A stretch of DNA of 64,000 nt from Owenia fusiformis (taxonomy: Eukaryota; Annelida; Polychaeta; Sabellida; Oweniidae), in NCBI GenBank assembly GCA_903813345.2, contig CAIIXF020000011.1, positions 14,801,754 to 14,865,753 on the forward strand. The letters are read 5' to 3'. How positions within the stretch are numbered: the stretch's first letter is position 1; every line of letters starts with the position of its first letter. Below are positions 34,828 through 47,085 of this stretch, piece after piece. The position numbers and the translations under genes were made by a program. The notes beneath the pieces were generated by a model that saw only the letters and a program-made list of their open reading frames with translations, did no database searches and had not been told where the DNA came from.

Positions 34828-35698
34828 CTCATATAAGAACCTCTATATAATTTATTGTTTGATCTGTAAAATAAAGCCCTCTGATTGGTCAGTTTTTGTG
34901 CTGTACTAATCTGTATAGCTACTGAGATTGTCCCCTTTGATCATTTCTGGAGCAATACAGAAAAAAACGTGTGACCGTAGATTACTTCCACGAAATCGCT
35001 AAATTCGTAAGGCAACTGTAGAATCTACGGTCGTTTTAACGCCTCGGTACGAATTAAGTATCCAATTTTTGTACAGACCGTAGAGCCACCGTATAACTAT
35101 TATAATACAGAATTTCTCGAGCATATTATATCCTGTATTCTGGTATTTTTAAAATATTTATTGATTTATAGCGAGTAGACAAATGTTTTTTATGATGAAT
35201 TCCAGACAATTCTGATTCTGAGCCAGCCTTAATATGAATCTTTAGATTTTTTAGAACAATTAATCGCTGTCCTTGCTTTTACTAATATTTATTACATTAA
35301 TTTACTAATATTCTATGTACAGATGATCTGCTTGCATTCATGAATATCATTATATATTACTCTTATATACGCAGGAAGCTAGTCAAAATGTTTACTTCTT
35401 GTTAAAAGGCATACCATTTTCAAATAGATTGTAATAGAACTGTTATGTAGTTTAAAGTTAAATATAGTTTATTTTGGTGTAATCATTATAAACCCAGAGA
35501 TTGTGTCAGAAATTACATTAGAGACCATTTCTTGAACATATAAAAAGTGTGATTAAAGAGCACTTGACATATTAAGCTTTAGTGTCATTGAAAAATATTT
35601 GAGCTGAGTATTCCTTTAACAATTATTTACATTTTAGTTGTGATATGTGGTATCAGCCACCATGTTACCTGACCATAGGGTATTGTAATAAAAATCAC

Positions 35699-35706
35699 TA
35701 TAAATA
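35699..35706 (+). promoter_or_regulatory. possible TATA box of the Ly6/chitin-binding gene
   Basis: TATAAATA lies 106 bases before the start codon at 35812, a suitable distance for a short untranslated leader. In DNA this AT-rich such words are common, so this is only suggestive. Confidence 0.3.
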
Positions 35707-35811
35707 TGGTTTGAAATAGAAATAAATATGTACTATTATGAAATCAATTCTGAATACAACAATACAAAGATGTTAATTCTTCTATGAAAAATATTTGATT
35801 TTTTTCTAATA

Positions 35812-38800
35812 ATGGATCAACATTCTGGATTGTTCTTCTTGTCATCAATCTATGTCTTATTATGCAGTCTGGTGTCTTTGGTTCATGGAGATGGCTATGC
35901 AAAAAGTAAGTGGTTTACATTGGGTTACAAGGGGTATGAGTAATAGCTTGTCATTTAAAAAACGAAGGCCATTGCCTTGATGGTAAGGTATTTAAATGAA
36001 TTAAGAGTGGCAAATTCAATTGATTATCATCTTTGTCCATCACCGTCTTTCTTTGCCATGAAATATGTTACATGTACAGGGTGTCCCAAAAACGTATACC
36101 CATATTAGAATAGAATAACTGTTTTCTTTTATCGAAAAAAACTTCTCAGGATGTTCAATTAGAAGTTAGAAAATCATAGAGATGTTGCATTACTTCCTGA
36201 GAATTTCATCTTGATACACAAGATTTTAGTTGCTCCAACTTGTGTTATAACAACTTGGAAGTCGAAGGTGAGAAATTTGACACTCTAAATAAACTCAATC
36301 ATCCAATGGATGCAAAAATGATTGCGATTTCATACATTGAAAAATGGGTGATGGCACTTAAACAAACTTTCCTCAAAAAATAGAAATAGTTACATGATGA
36401 AACTGTATAAATAAATCATAGAAGTTGATAATCGTGAGTATCATCGAAAAATGTGTGCAACCATCAACATTTGCGTATAACAGTAAATCACTAAATGTGT
36501 TTAACAATCGGCAAAGTGTCCAGTCAATAAACATATACATCAATTAACACTCCTTAACTAACTAGGGTGTATAACAGTATAATGTATATGGATCGTCAGT
36601 CAAAAGTCATCTTAATGAAAAAATAATCAATTAGAGGTTAAAAATTATAGAAATTTTGCATTACTTCCTGAGGACGCTCTAAATAGACTCCATCATTGAA
36701 TCTAGCAATCAACATACATGGAACATTGCATAAATCAACATTTGAAAATTGTACAATAAATGTGAAATCATGTATACCAATTGCAAACAGCAGTTATGTG
36801 TACCATGGGCCCATGTGTGTACCAATCAACAAAAACGTGTATTGGACAACACACGTGTAACAAGCAAAGCAACAAATCTTTTAGCAACAATTGTTTTATG
36901 ATCAAAAATATTAATTTATGTTCATTGGTGTTAACGACACAGGTGATGCTATTAAAAGTAATTGCTTAGTTGATTGACCTGTGTTTTGCTTATGATGTAC
37001 ACTTGTGAGCTTGTTGTCATTAAGGGTCTGTTAGACTTCCAGCACCTTGGGCTATGTTCTTGTGAAATATTCAAATATACAGTAAAACTGCCTAAAACGA
37101 CACTTGAATCGTTTAAAAGTTTTCGGGTAAACAGGTGTTCACATTTCGTGCTTTTTAACATAGAAGTCTAAAATATGTAACCGAAAAAGCGTTCACATAG
37201 AGAGGTGTCTACCTAGATTACATTAGAGAGATTTTCCGACATGTACAGGTTTTGCCATACTCGTTTCCCAGTTTGATTTTCAATCTACATGATCTATGAA
37301 CACATCATACCTTGCCGAAATCCAAGATGAGGTTTTGCCACCAGTTGGTGAATTGCCGTGACATCGAACAGCATTATTACATGTTTTGACATTTGCTATT
37401 CTAACCATTTTATTTCCCACTCTATGTAGCGAGGTGCTTCAGTTGTAACTACAATCCAAGCAAGTACGGCTATCACGTCAAGTCCTACTGGCGAGCTGTC
37501 CAGAAGGACGCCGGCTTCACGGCCTGTGCTCTCATGAGTTACTCCGATATGGACGCAATCGACAAGTGGAAATGTGGGAGTGGAATGTGCTTCATAAGAA
37601 AAGAAAAGAATGGTTGTACGTATTTGATGCATTATTTACACTATTCGCTGTTTTTAGATTTCGTACTTGTAGCTCCATGCTTTCAAAAAGAATTGTACGG
37701 GAACGTGTAAAATTATGGTTATCTGGGGATTTTCTTATTTATTTCAGGTTAATATATTTTAATATGCAATAAATAGACTGTCAAAGCTAAAAAACGTAAC
37801 TTGGCAGTTTTAAGAATCTCAATGATTCGTTCTCCATTTCGTAGTATTTACTTGTCCAATTGAGCATAATTGTCAGAAAAATATAATTGGGCCCCGGAAA
37901 GTACAAACATTTGGTTATCCCTCATATTGTTGCGAAGAGTTACTTGAATAGTATTAATTGAAGTCACTATCTTGGACGGTGAGTTTACGATTTATCACGA
38001 TCGTCGTCCAATACAATGACTTGACCGATCTCTTTTACTTCCAGTTATCTACAGAGGTTGTGCCGACCAGAACAACCTACCGTTTGGCGTGACCCCATAC
38101 ACGCGCTGTAACTACAAAGATGGGTCTCTATGGGAGTTTTGCCAGGGAGACTTGTGTAACAAAGGCCAGATTAAAGATGATAAAAAATGTGGGGCTCACA
38201 AACAAGACGACTACTCAGCATCTTCAGGTTATGGTACGTACTGGTGAACACATAAAAGCAAGTATAATACCCACTTAGGGGGTTTCCTACTATTCTTGTA
38301 TGGCGTTGGCAAAAGTATGATATAGGATTGTTCCTTGCATTTTGTTCGAGTATTAGTGTATTAGATCATTCCATTATCAATGTGAATTCGAGCGGTTGTT
38401 TTCCTTTAGTTGATATAAGTTACTAGTTAGTTGCCGTCCCGTCACATTTTAGCTATTTATTTCTTGATCAAATGATCAAAGGGACTACTGTATATGTATT
38501 TTGGGGGAACGTATGTATACACTGATCGTTCCACTGTAGTGTTTTTACAGAAACTCGAGAGGTTGTTCGGGTTGTTCCACATTCCGATGGTATTTAAGGG
38601 AGATCCAGAGGAGTTAACCTGTTTGTTCCACTTTTTGGATCTTATGGGAGTTCTAGAGGTTGTTCCAAATATTGTGTTTTCCATCGAAGAATTGCAGTGG
38701 TTGTCCAATGTTCTTCTTTGAAAAACAAATCGCATTGTTTTCACGATCAATGAGACTAAATATTACAATCGTGGCCAGTTTACTTTCTTGTACATTTTCA

Positions 38801-39589
38801 GACCCGTGTGATGGAAAGTGTTACGGGAATCCAAGTGGCTTATTCGCCAATCCGTACGACGCCGGTGGTTACATCCAATGTGGTTGTGATTTTGTATACG
38901 GGAAGGCCTGTCAGTGTTGTAGGGCATTCTATATGAAATGTCCATATGGTGCGACTTATGACGATTATACGAAGGGTTGTAGCCAGAAGTATCCCGTAAA
39001 ACACCAGCCCGTTTATAAATCTGTTTCGTATTACAAACACCAAACTACTTATCAGTACGATACAAGCTACAAACAGCCAAAACAGTCATACCCTCAACCA
39101 AAACACATGCCCTCATATCCCCAACCAAAACATATGCCCTCATATCCCCAACCAAAGCATATGCCATCGTATCCCCAACCAAAACATATGCCCTCGTATC
39201 CCCAACCAAAACATATGCCCTCGTATCCCCAACCAAAACATATGCCCTCGTATTCCAAACCAAAGCATATGCCCTCGTATCCCCAACCAAAACCCATGAC
39301 ATACGAACAGCCCAAACAAGTAACTTACGTTGTTTATCCAAAACCTATGACATATGAATATAAAGAACCCTCTTATGAAAAACCAAAGCCGCAATCAACT
39401 AGCTATTATCATGACCAGCCACTGCATGATGAGCCCGCGGCTGTTAGTGAAGAACTCGAGGAGGATGAGCGTGAAGAATTCAATGATGACAATACTGCGC
39501 GAGAAAGTAAAGACGATATAGAACTTGCGAGTAAATATTTTAGCGCAAGAAGATCAAAGAGAAAATTTTATAGATCATTTGGGTATTAA
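35812..39589 (+). CDS. secreted Ly6/uPAR plus chitin-binding protein with Pro/Tyr/His repeats, 418 aa
   Basis: Exons 35812-35905, 37430-37615, 38045-38233, 38802-39589 join in phase to 418 residues. Residues 1-27 are a signal peptide (LFFLSSIYVLLCSLVSLVHG). Exons 2-3 encode a Ly6/uPAR three-finger domain: RCFSC opens it, GCADQ lies mid-way, and FCQGDLCNKG closes it with the family's terminal Cys-Asn. Exon 4 starts with a cysteine-rich CBM14/peritrophin-like domain (GLFANPYDAGGYIQCGC, later MKCPYGATYDDYTKGC). Then come eight 9-residue repeats, SYPQPKHMP and variants (DNA 39087-39298), a Tyr/Pro/Lys linker and an acidic stretch (EELEEDEREE) before a basic C-terminus. Signal peptide, chitin binding and low-complexity repeats fit an extracellular matrix protein such as shell, periostracum or cuticle; that role is inferred. 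No GPI-type hydrophobic tail is seen, unlike many Ly6 proteins. AATAAA at 39685. Confidence 0.88.
36077..36720. repeat. mariner-type end and duplicated block in intron 1 of the Ly6 gene
   Basis: CAGGGTGTCCCAAAAACG at about 36078 looks like a mariner-type terminal repeat. The block around 36150-36205 (GTTGCATTACTTCCTGAG) recurs as TTTGCATTACTTCCTGAG near 36655. No transposase frame and no clear right end, so the limits are uncertain. Confidence 0.4.
37080..37258. repeat. pogo/mariner-type MITE, degraded
   Basis: ACAGTAAAACTGCC at the left and GTACAGGTTTTGCC at the right resemble the CAGTAAAACC ends of the element at 58743-59594, with GTGTTCACAT motifs inside. The right end is decayed. It lies in intron 1 of the Ly6 gene. 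Confidence 0.45.
39087..39298 (+). repeat. in-frame 27-bp coding minisatellite (8 units)
   Basis: Eight units encoding SYPQPKHMP: six exact at protein level, one SYSKPKHMP and a last SYPQPKPMT. At DNA level units differ mostly at third positions (TCA/TCG, AAA/AAG). That pattern suggests protein-level constraint on an expanding repeat. The minus strand is open over the same span, but only as a shadow. Confidence 0.92.
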
Positions 39590-39684
39590 CAAGTATATGG
39601 ATTGTAAAGGTTATCTTCAATTAATATTATGTAGAATATGTGTTAGTTTTCTACCACTATAGTATCATTTGTATATACAATTCA

Positions 39685-39690
39685 AATAAA
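39685..39690 (+). terminator. poly(A) signal of the Ly6/chitin-binding gene
   Basis: AATAAA about 95 bases after the stop codon at 39589. Confidence 0.6.
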
Positions 39691-41145
39691 TGCATTTTGC
39701 TTCTGACACACAACACACTATTCTTTTGTTTTTGGCCATCCCGTAATCGGAATCCTCGAGACGATATCGCAATTCATGAAATTAAAATTGTTAGATCGAC
39801 AAAATCATGTCCAGTATGAGATTAAATCATTGCATGTCAAAATAAATTATTGAGACACAGAGATTAGTTTCATTTATGAAATATTCAAGAAACACGAAAA
39901 AAACATTTCCGTACACACTTAGGAGTGTTCTAAGTATAACATTGAAGCTCGATCATCCTCAATGAGATTTTATATGCAAGCTTAACCTCCCTGCTGTGTT
40001 AGCTGAACACCTCATACACACATCGAGTGACCAATAAGAGCTGAGCAGAATGGACATGATACGCTAAATAACACTAATTTTGGTGTGCTGGATGTGTGAC
40101 CTGGGGAGAATGTACACGTCGTATGTTTAGTTGCATCAGTAGCAAGTGACATACAAAGAGGTTGATAAATTAAATTGAATAAAACAGCGTAGCATTGCAG
40201 TTGTAATTGTGTTGCATTCCAGCGAAAAAATGAAAATCCGTTTTCCTCGTAAAATATTCAAATGTTGATAATATATATTCAAGTGATGAAATTACACCCA
40301 GAAATATGATTTTAAAAACTGTATATCAACTTTGAAATGTGTCTTCTTAGCATAGAACCCCCCCCCCCCCCCTTATAAAATGATGAAAGGTGAAATATTC
40401 TTTCTTGTATTAAAGACAAAGGCCAAGAGTATTTTCAAGTGTTTTCAACTCCCACCACTTTCTTTTTGATGACATCCATACAGGTGTAAAAGGGTAGAAG
40501 GTCCTTTTAATTTATGGTCCTACTCTCCATTGATTTATATGGTGACCTCTTTGTGCTCTTTCCCTTATTATCGTATACACAATCAGGGCCAGTAAGGTCC
40601 TTTAAAAGGGGGACCATAATCCCTGGGGGACCATAATTTCTTTCACACCGGTGTGACCTAAATACAACTCTTTCCCTTATTATCGTATCCACAATCAGGG
40701 CCAGTAAGGGTCTTTAAGACAGGGGCCATAATCCCCAGGGGACCATAATTTCTTTTACACCGATATCCTTTCAGATAAATTCCAATTACAAGTACCCATG
40801 TACATGAATAAATAAAACTAAATAGATTACATTGTGAACGCCTACCCTCTAGATTATTTGTGTAACGTTGATACCCGGGTGAACTTATCATTCACTGAGG
40901 ATTACTACCCAAATTATATATATGCTTCAAATGAGTTTAAATTAGGCCTAGTAGTTGCAAAGAGGGTAGCACTTGCTTAGTAAACAAAATTTTGATTGGG
41001 GACTAATCATTTATACCTTGATTTTATTATACATCAACTTTTTTATAATTTCAACATGATGGTCAGGCTTTTACGAATTAATGGCCATTAAACTTATCGA
41101 TCCTTCGATTTCATGAAATTTCAACGTATATCTGATTTCCACAAA
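39691..41145. other. intergenic, one tandem duplication
   Basis: No gene recognised. It contains a poly-C run near 40360, in sequence related to 26880-27060, and a duplicated block at 40545-40790. Confidence 0.6.
40545..40790. repeat. ~122-bp tandem duplication
   Basis: CTCTTTCCCTTATTATCGTA and the following CACAATCAGGGCCAGTAAGG, then GGGACCATAATTTC and CACCG, occur twice head to tail. The second copy starts near 40670. A few base changes separate the copies. Confidence 0.75.
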
Positions 41146-41149
41146 TAAA

Positions 41150-41157
41150 TATAAAAG
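41150..41157 (+). promoter_or_regulatory. TATA box candidate of MAN1A
   Basis: TATAAAAG lies 96 bases upstream of the chosen ATG (41246), predicting a start site near 41180 and a leader of about 65 bases. The word is a strong TATA match, but mannosidase genes often lack TATA boxes. Confidence 0.4.
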
Positions 41158-41245
41158 GTTCAATCATAATGATCTGCAATTAAAATTGTGGCGTGTCACG
41201 ACCTACTTTCCACATCATCTTCACTCCGTATTGTTTAGAAATAAT

Positions 41246-41803
41246 ATGGCAGCAAGTGGAGTTTTGCCCACGTATCAGCGGTACGTTAACGGTGTCCCTG
41301 TTACCCCTGGGCGCAGGACATTACGTTTAAGAGAAAAGTATATTATTTTACTAGTGTTTGTAACATTTGGCACGGTTTGTTTTGGTGCATTTTTCTTCTT
41401 ACCTGACTTACGAGAACGAGTGAGTGTTGACGAATTTCGTCGCCAACTGGCCGATGGAGTAATACCAGAGGGAGGGGGGCCTGGAGGAAAAATACTGAAA
41501 CATGGGGTTCAAGGAGTGGACCCTCATAAAATAGATGATAAAATGAGACTTGATAGAAAGATAGAGCAACATAAACACCAGCTTCCTTTACCGCCTGTCT
41601 CAATACCCAAGGATCTCAAAGACGATATTGAAAAACAAAAACAACAAGTTCTTGAAAAACAAAAGGAGGAAGAAGAAAAGCGTAAAGCTGAAGAAAAGGC
41701 TAAGTTATTAGATGGGGAAAAAGATCATGAGGGTGGCATTGGAGTTCAAGGTGGTGAACCCAGTGATCCAGAGGCAAAAGAACGTAGGGATAAAGTACGA
41801 GAT
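41246..41803 (+). CDS. MAN1A: Golgi alpha-1,2-mannosidase IA type, first coding exon (186 aa)
   Basis: Class I (GH47) mannosidases trim Man9 toward Man5 N-glycans in the Golgi as type II membrane proteins. This exon encodes the cytosolic tail, the membrane anchor and the stem. Residues 1-31 are cytosolic (MAASGVLPTYQRYVNG, then TLRLREK); the anchor is about 32-52 and ends CFGAFFFLPD, the signature of vertebrate MAN1A1/MAN1A2. A Lys/Glu-rich coiled-coil stem lies at about 135-170. It ends GGEPSDPEAKERRDKVRD, again matching MAN1A just before its MMKHAW motif. The donor GTAAGT follows in phase 0 at 41804. The ATG at 41246 is preferred over in-frame non-ATG codons upstream. None of the catalytic GH47 exons were found in the rest of the window, so they lie beyond the right edge. 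Confidence 0.92.
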
Positions 41804-41924
41804 GTAAGTGTATTAATCTTCTTCACTTTGATGTCTAGAATTATTTGATTTCCATAGCATTAGAAATAACACTACAAAATGGTATATATTTATTTTTGAG
41901 TGTTGTTTCTCTCTAGCACTCGAT

Positions 41925-42133
41925 GACATAGGGGTAATCTCGGACATGGGGCATTGTCGGATGATCTTCAATAGTTCTTTGTTTTATATTGTTTCTTTTT
42001 TGAAACGTCTTATTAGATACATCATATTATCAATGTGGTGCTATATATTGTAAAAGGTCTAACAATGCCCTGGATTAAACCTGATACTAAGGGTTTGTCC
42101 GGGAATGCCCCGTCGCTGTCAATGTCCCTATCT
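41925..42133. repeat. ~209-bp MITE
   Basis: ATAGGGGTAATCTCGGACAT with ATGGGGCATTGTC at the left faces GGGAATGCCCCGTCGCTGTC with AATGTCCCTAT at the right, an imperfect inverted pair. No coding capacity. Confidence 0.6.
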
Positions 42134-43555
42134 CCTCTCGTTTCTATTGTCTGAAGAAGTACCGGAGATGTACATCTACAGGATAAGCCATTTATGCTAG
42201 TTGATGATTTTAAATTGGTCTCTTCATACAGTATGTACATGTTTCTATGTTTCACCTGGAAACCATAAAAACACTTGTGTATGTGAAGAAATATGATATT
42301 GCCGAACACTCACCCCTCCCACATTTAGTAGCCTAATTCTCATCATATTTACAATTAACCTATGATATCACTGTGTTATCAAGTGTAAGACAAACTGTAG
42401 AGATAAGATTATGAGAAGTTATATCCCGTTACATTAGGGTATTGGAGACATTTTGACCATGTCATATGCCTTATTATTCCCTTGGAGTATAACCAGTTTT
42501 CGAATTGGTATACATTTCCAAATCAATGAATGATAGACAGTTAAAAAGGTGACATTGGATTTTTTTTACCTGCGAGTATCATTTTATTGCTGTGACCCAG
42601 CGATTATCTGTTTCGTTACGTAACATGTCGTGTCAACCATTCTCCCGGTAATGAAATCGTCTACTACTTCGGCTCTGCTGATACTAACTCGTCTGTATCA
42701 CGTTCAATAAGAACATTTCAACCAATCAGCCCAAAGAACAACTTTGCTGCCCTCAATCGATACATGTACTACATTATTCCATGGGGTGTTTCGTATAAAT
42801 CTTCATAGTGTCAATTTGTTACGAAAATAAGTTAGGCTGCTTATATGAAGCTAGTATGAATAACATTGTGGAATATACGTTTTTAGAATCTACTTTTACC
42901 ACCTAAACTTATTGTCTAGAAAAATAACTTCATGAAGAATGAAAATTCTATAATTCGAAACTTTGGCCACGACTTCGGCTCCCTAGCTCTGTCTGTTACA
43001 TAGCAAATTTTACCAGAATTTTAAAAACAACTCCACCAAAAAGGTAATATTTTACATTTTATACTTGAGAAGCGACATAAAGTAAGATCCGACTCCATAT
43101 CGCATGATATGGTCAGGAAAACGATACTTTAGAATGTTCTGCATCGATTGAAGTAGGGTAAATGTTCCAAGATTTCTTACATTTTTGTAAAAGACCTTAA
43201 ACATGGGCTGGGAATATCAACATATGCATAGCCATCTATCTAAAGATGGCTATGTGCAAATATAGTAAGTTTAAGTGTTCATAAAAGTGTTATGAACAGA
43301 TCTACATTTAGAGTTTTTAACATAGTCATCTTTGTTAAAAAGTCATTTGAGATTTAAGTAGTAAATGTGAAAAGATCATTCTTCAATAAGGATCCAGACA
43401 ACATCTCAATTAAGCATCAGTAGAGAAGAGAATTAATTTCAAGTATATCAGAGATTTATAATTAATCTGACGTTTAGTCCATTCCAGACTACAGCTTGTA
43501 CCAATCATTGATGACAGTATTAGTATCTGTCTAGCAAATTATAATATTGATGAAA

Positions 43556-43765
43556 CAGGTCCATAGCCAGGATTTGCCAAGGGGGGGGGGGTCACTTTTT
43601 TTTGAAAATTGCCAGGGGGGGTTTACTTTTGACAATTTTGGTCCAAAAATGACCAAATCACTTAAAATGTGCTCAGAATGATGAAAAACTGCATGATTTT
43701 GAAAGAATTTTTGGCCAGGAGAGGGTTCGCTCGAACCCATCGAACCCCCCCTGGCTACGGGCCTG
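43556..43765. mobile_element. 210-bp MITE (CCATAGCCAGG family) with 5-bp target duplication
   Basis: Left end CAGGTCCATAGCCAGG, right end inverted CAGGCCCGTAGCCAGG, with G/C homopolymer runs just inside both ends. Flanks TGAAA at 43551-43555 and TGAAA at 43766-43770. Related copies or fragments lie at 7615, 18765, 25495 and 52105. No coding capacity. Confidence 0.85.
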
Positions 43766-44226
43766 TGAAATGATAATTGATTTCATTATCAGATGCTTGG
43801 TGACACTTCATTTATATTGACACATCAGGTCAATACAAATGGAAGCATATTTATATATCAGGAAGATTAAATATTAAAACTTATCGACAGATTAATATTA
43901 GGAATTGTAATCAACGTGGGATTAAATTATATGTACATATTACATCGACACATCCATGGCTTCTATAGGCTCTATCATTCTACTTTCTCAGACCTTCCAT
44001 ATTACATTTATATTATTGAACATATAGAATTTCCAAGGTTTTGATATTCTTCCACATGTACATATAGATGCGGGGTAAAGCTCATTTGATGGTATTACAA
44101 TATGTAACTGATATAGTTGGGTTTGTTATCAGATATGATATGGTTTGTAGGGCATTGAATTTTATTTTTAAAATGTTACCTTCTATGCCCTTGAAAATTG
44201 AATATTTTGTCTGGTTACGTATAATG

Positions 44227-45125
44227 ATCAGTGTTCGCGTTGACGCCGTTTTTTGCCATTTTTACGGAAATTTCACAAGGTTGGACGTAAAAATCAAAAT
44301 CAACTTACGTCCCTAGGACGCAAAAATTATAAACTGCTTCAAGATAACTTTTACTGCAGCACAGTAGCGGTGAAACATGATTTTCATCAAGATTTTCAGA
44401 CTCACTACCTTGATATACGAGCAATGATCCAGGTATATTTATATCGACAAATCTGATTGGCTATCATGACTACCGAAGATTAACAGGGTTTCCAGTATGA
44501 GACATGGATTTTGATTGGTTCCGATATATTCCGGAAAATGCCGCAATCGAAATGGAAGATCAAATCATACAATATTGCAGAAATCCCCTGTGGTTCCCCA
44601 CAAATTGAAACGATTGTTTTTCACGATTTTCTTTATTATTTCCACTAGAAACCATTATATATCGATCTAATGTACATCAAGATAATTGTTTCATGATAGA
44701 TCGAGGTCTTTCATCTAAAAGTCTTCAGAATAAGGAGAAATGTTAATAAAAAGAAGTAAAAGTTCACGACCTTGACATGACCTTCAAGATCGCAAGTTTT
44801 AAAATGTGAAAACAAAACTCTTAATTTGAGCATTTCCTTTATTCAAATCTGACTATTTTGGTATAACATTACTTAAGAATTGTTTGATAAGGACCCAGTG
44901 ATAGATGTTTATCGGGAGGATGCATCAAATTACAATGTATGTCATTTTTATCCCATTTAAGTGTAAGCACTCTATTATCGCCCACTTTATTTTCACTTTC
45001 ACAATATTTTCTTGAACTTTGTGAAGAAATAAGAGGGACGCAAAAAAATTAGATGGGGACTCAAATTTTTCAAATAGGTTGCGTCTCTGGGACTCAGAAA
45101 TTTTAATGGCTAGCGCGAACACTGA
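44227..45125. mobile_element. 899-bp non-autonomous DNA transposon, ends ATCAGTGTTCGCG
   Basis: Left end CAGTGTTCGCGTTGACG and inverted right end CAGTGTTCGCGCTAGCC. The flanking word ATAATG stands on both sides (44221-44226 and 45126-45131). Subterminal GGACGTAAAAAT and GGACGCAAAAA blocks recur in both orientations. No transposase frame found. Confidence 0.8.
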
Positions 45126-45164
45126 ATAATGTGTACCTTTTCATAACTATGATGCTTGTTTTTT

Positions 45165-45345
45165 TAAATTAAATGCAGGAGTTCATTAGCAGCAGCCAAC
45201 AGGCAATTTTCACTGGTTGTTTTCACAAAATCGCCAGTTGTTTTTAGGGACTTTTCCATGTTAAACTTATGATTTCCATTGATTTTGCCTGTTGTTTTCG
45301 TTTAATTAGCCTGTTGTGAGAAATTCTAGTGAAACCCCTGAAATG
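45165..45345. repeat. dispersed repeat, TTTCACTAGAATT end
   Basis: A block running from CAACAGGCAATTTTCACTGG to AATTCTAGTGAAACCCCTGA, with CCATGTTAAACTTATGATTT inside. Related copies lie at about 51955-52040 and 57780-57945. The ends are a weak inverted pair, so a MITE is likely. Confidence 0.55.
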
Positions 45346-45843
45346 TTTATTTTGTTGATTACAACTGATGATAAGCATGATGTGTAAGAAAGTAAGATTA
45401 ATCTCAAAGTTACTAATGAAATGTGATACAGCAGAACATGTATCTTCTTGTACCAGTTGAAACCTACCAATATTCTAAACATAAACCCCAAATTAGAAAA
45501 TCTGATCTTTTGATTGAGATTTAATGAGCGATTATCACTTACCTGAAAAAGTCAGCATTTTACATTGGATCATAACATACTGTTACTGTGAACATGATGT
45601 TTTACCAAATTAGGCAGTGGAACTGAGTGGTATGGTTTCATATTTACATATCAGATTTATTTTACTGTTTTAAGAGATTTGTTGAAAGGGAAACCCAGTT
45701 GTTTTGACCACAAGTAGCAGTAAAATTAGAGTTGAGATTGATAACTGTGATCATATGTTCAGACATTAATTGGTTTCTATGTTCTCTTGTGGTTACACCA
45801 AATTTGAGCTGTATTTTGATATCATACCTAAAATGTAACAAAA

Positions 45844-46049
45844 CTGTGATCTCCCCAGGATTTTTTCTCAGGTGGGTGCAAAATTCGCATTTTCACAATT
45901 CAGACCAAAATTGGTCAAATTATGCCAATTTTTCATGATTTTTCTCATTTTCAAGTGGGTGCAAAGGGATTTTCAGGTGGGTGCAAGTCTGTTTTCAAAA
46001 TCTCAGGTGGGTGCTGCACCTACTTGCTTTTAGGGTAGGGAGATCACTG
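45844..46049. mobile_element. 206-bp MITE, GTGATCTCCC ends, copy 1
   Basis: Starts CTGTGATCTCCCCAGGA, ends TAGGGAGATCACTG; flanked by CAAAA at 45839-45843 and CAAAA at 46050-46054. The interior has several AGGTGGGTGCAA words. A second copy is at 47672-47871. Confidence 0.8.
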
Positions 46050-46901
46050 CAAAATGTTCCATTTCCACTTATTTGATTTTACTTCTTAAAAGAGAGCTTC
46101 ATCTACCTAGTAACATTTGATATAAGTAAACACATTTGTGTTGTTTGTTAATGGGACATGTTTTAATCTTTTATTCACATCCTTGTTGTTTTTCTGTGTA
46201 AAAAGGTTGATATGACACCATTGGATTCATGCTCAGAATGTTTCTTTTTTTCAATTTTAATTCATAACAGGCAAAACGATTGAAAACAGCAGGCACACTT
46301 TATTGAACATTCACTTTAATATAAAAATTGCAGAGTTGCTCAAAACAGTAGATATTTCTGGTGAAAAAAACAACCAGAAAAATATACTTGCTGTCACTGT
46401 ACTATAAAGTCATGCAACGTTTAATCTGTATTATGCAAATATCCAAATGTCAATGGGATGTAATAATCATCATTTAACAAGTATTGGCATCTGAAATTTG
46501 GATCAATTTCTACGATTATTGATCCCAGAAGGATAAGAAGACATGCAAACATGATGTGATGATGTAGGCGATCACCATTAGAGCATCTTTTGAATTACAA
46601 CATTGTCATATTATATGGTTTTGTTGGTATTATCAATGAAATATCTTCGAGACTCTAATAGTTTCAATTCTTGAACCAAACTGTAAGTCAGAAAGTCTCA
46701 TTCAAACTCTCATAAAGGTCACAGAAAGTATTATTGAGATTGTTAAGATCTTGTCAAGATTAGATTAGATTAGATTGTCTCTTCAAATTAAAGGGTGGTG
46801 TAGTTACACAGTATTGAGGTTGCATTATCATTCTGATCTTTCTGAGTTCCTCTTGTTGTTCACTTCAGGAGATAGTCCAGTTAATGCATGTAGATCCCAT
46901 A

Positions 46902-47085
46902 ACACTGGCGGATCCAGCCCCCCCCCTTTTTGTTGAGCAAGAAAAAAATTTTAGGGCCCCAAAAATTTGTAGGGCCTCAAAAAATGGCATTTTTGGCATT
47001 TTTAGGCCAAATTATCCTGAAATTTTTTCCAGACTCAAACTTTGGGCTGCTTTGTTGGCCTTCGGATCTGTCAATGCCTAATGTT
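46902..47085. repeat. MITE with CACTGGCGGATCCAG end
   Basis: ACACTGGCGGATCCAGCCCC at the left and, inverted, CATTGACAGATCCGAAGGC at the right form an imperfect pair. Between them lies GGCATTTTTGGCATTTTTAG-type low-complexity sequence. No coding capacity. Confidence 0.6.

Larger units (their letters stand above)
33545..35698. other. intergenic, small inverted-repeat elements only
   Basis: No gene seen. It contains a 70-bp mariner-type mini-element (34177-34246), a long hairpin (34711-34827) and a short inverted pair CCGTAGATT/AATCTACGG near 34977 and 35021. Confidence 0.6.

Noticed and set aside
38660-38801. Extension of the Ly6 gene's last exon upstream to an ATG near 38660
   Set aside because: An acceptor TTTTCAG at 38795-38801 joins in phase with exon 3, and the cysteine-rich domain starts right after it.
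39045-39394. Open minus-strand frames rich in Gly/Ile/Cys/Phe opposite the PYPQPKH repeat
   Set aside because: Shadow of the in-frame 27-bp coding repeat; the plus-strand frame has a signal peptide, phased exons and domains.
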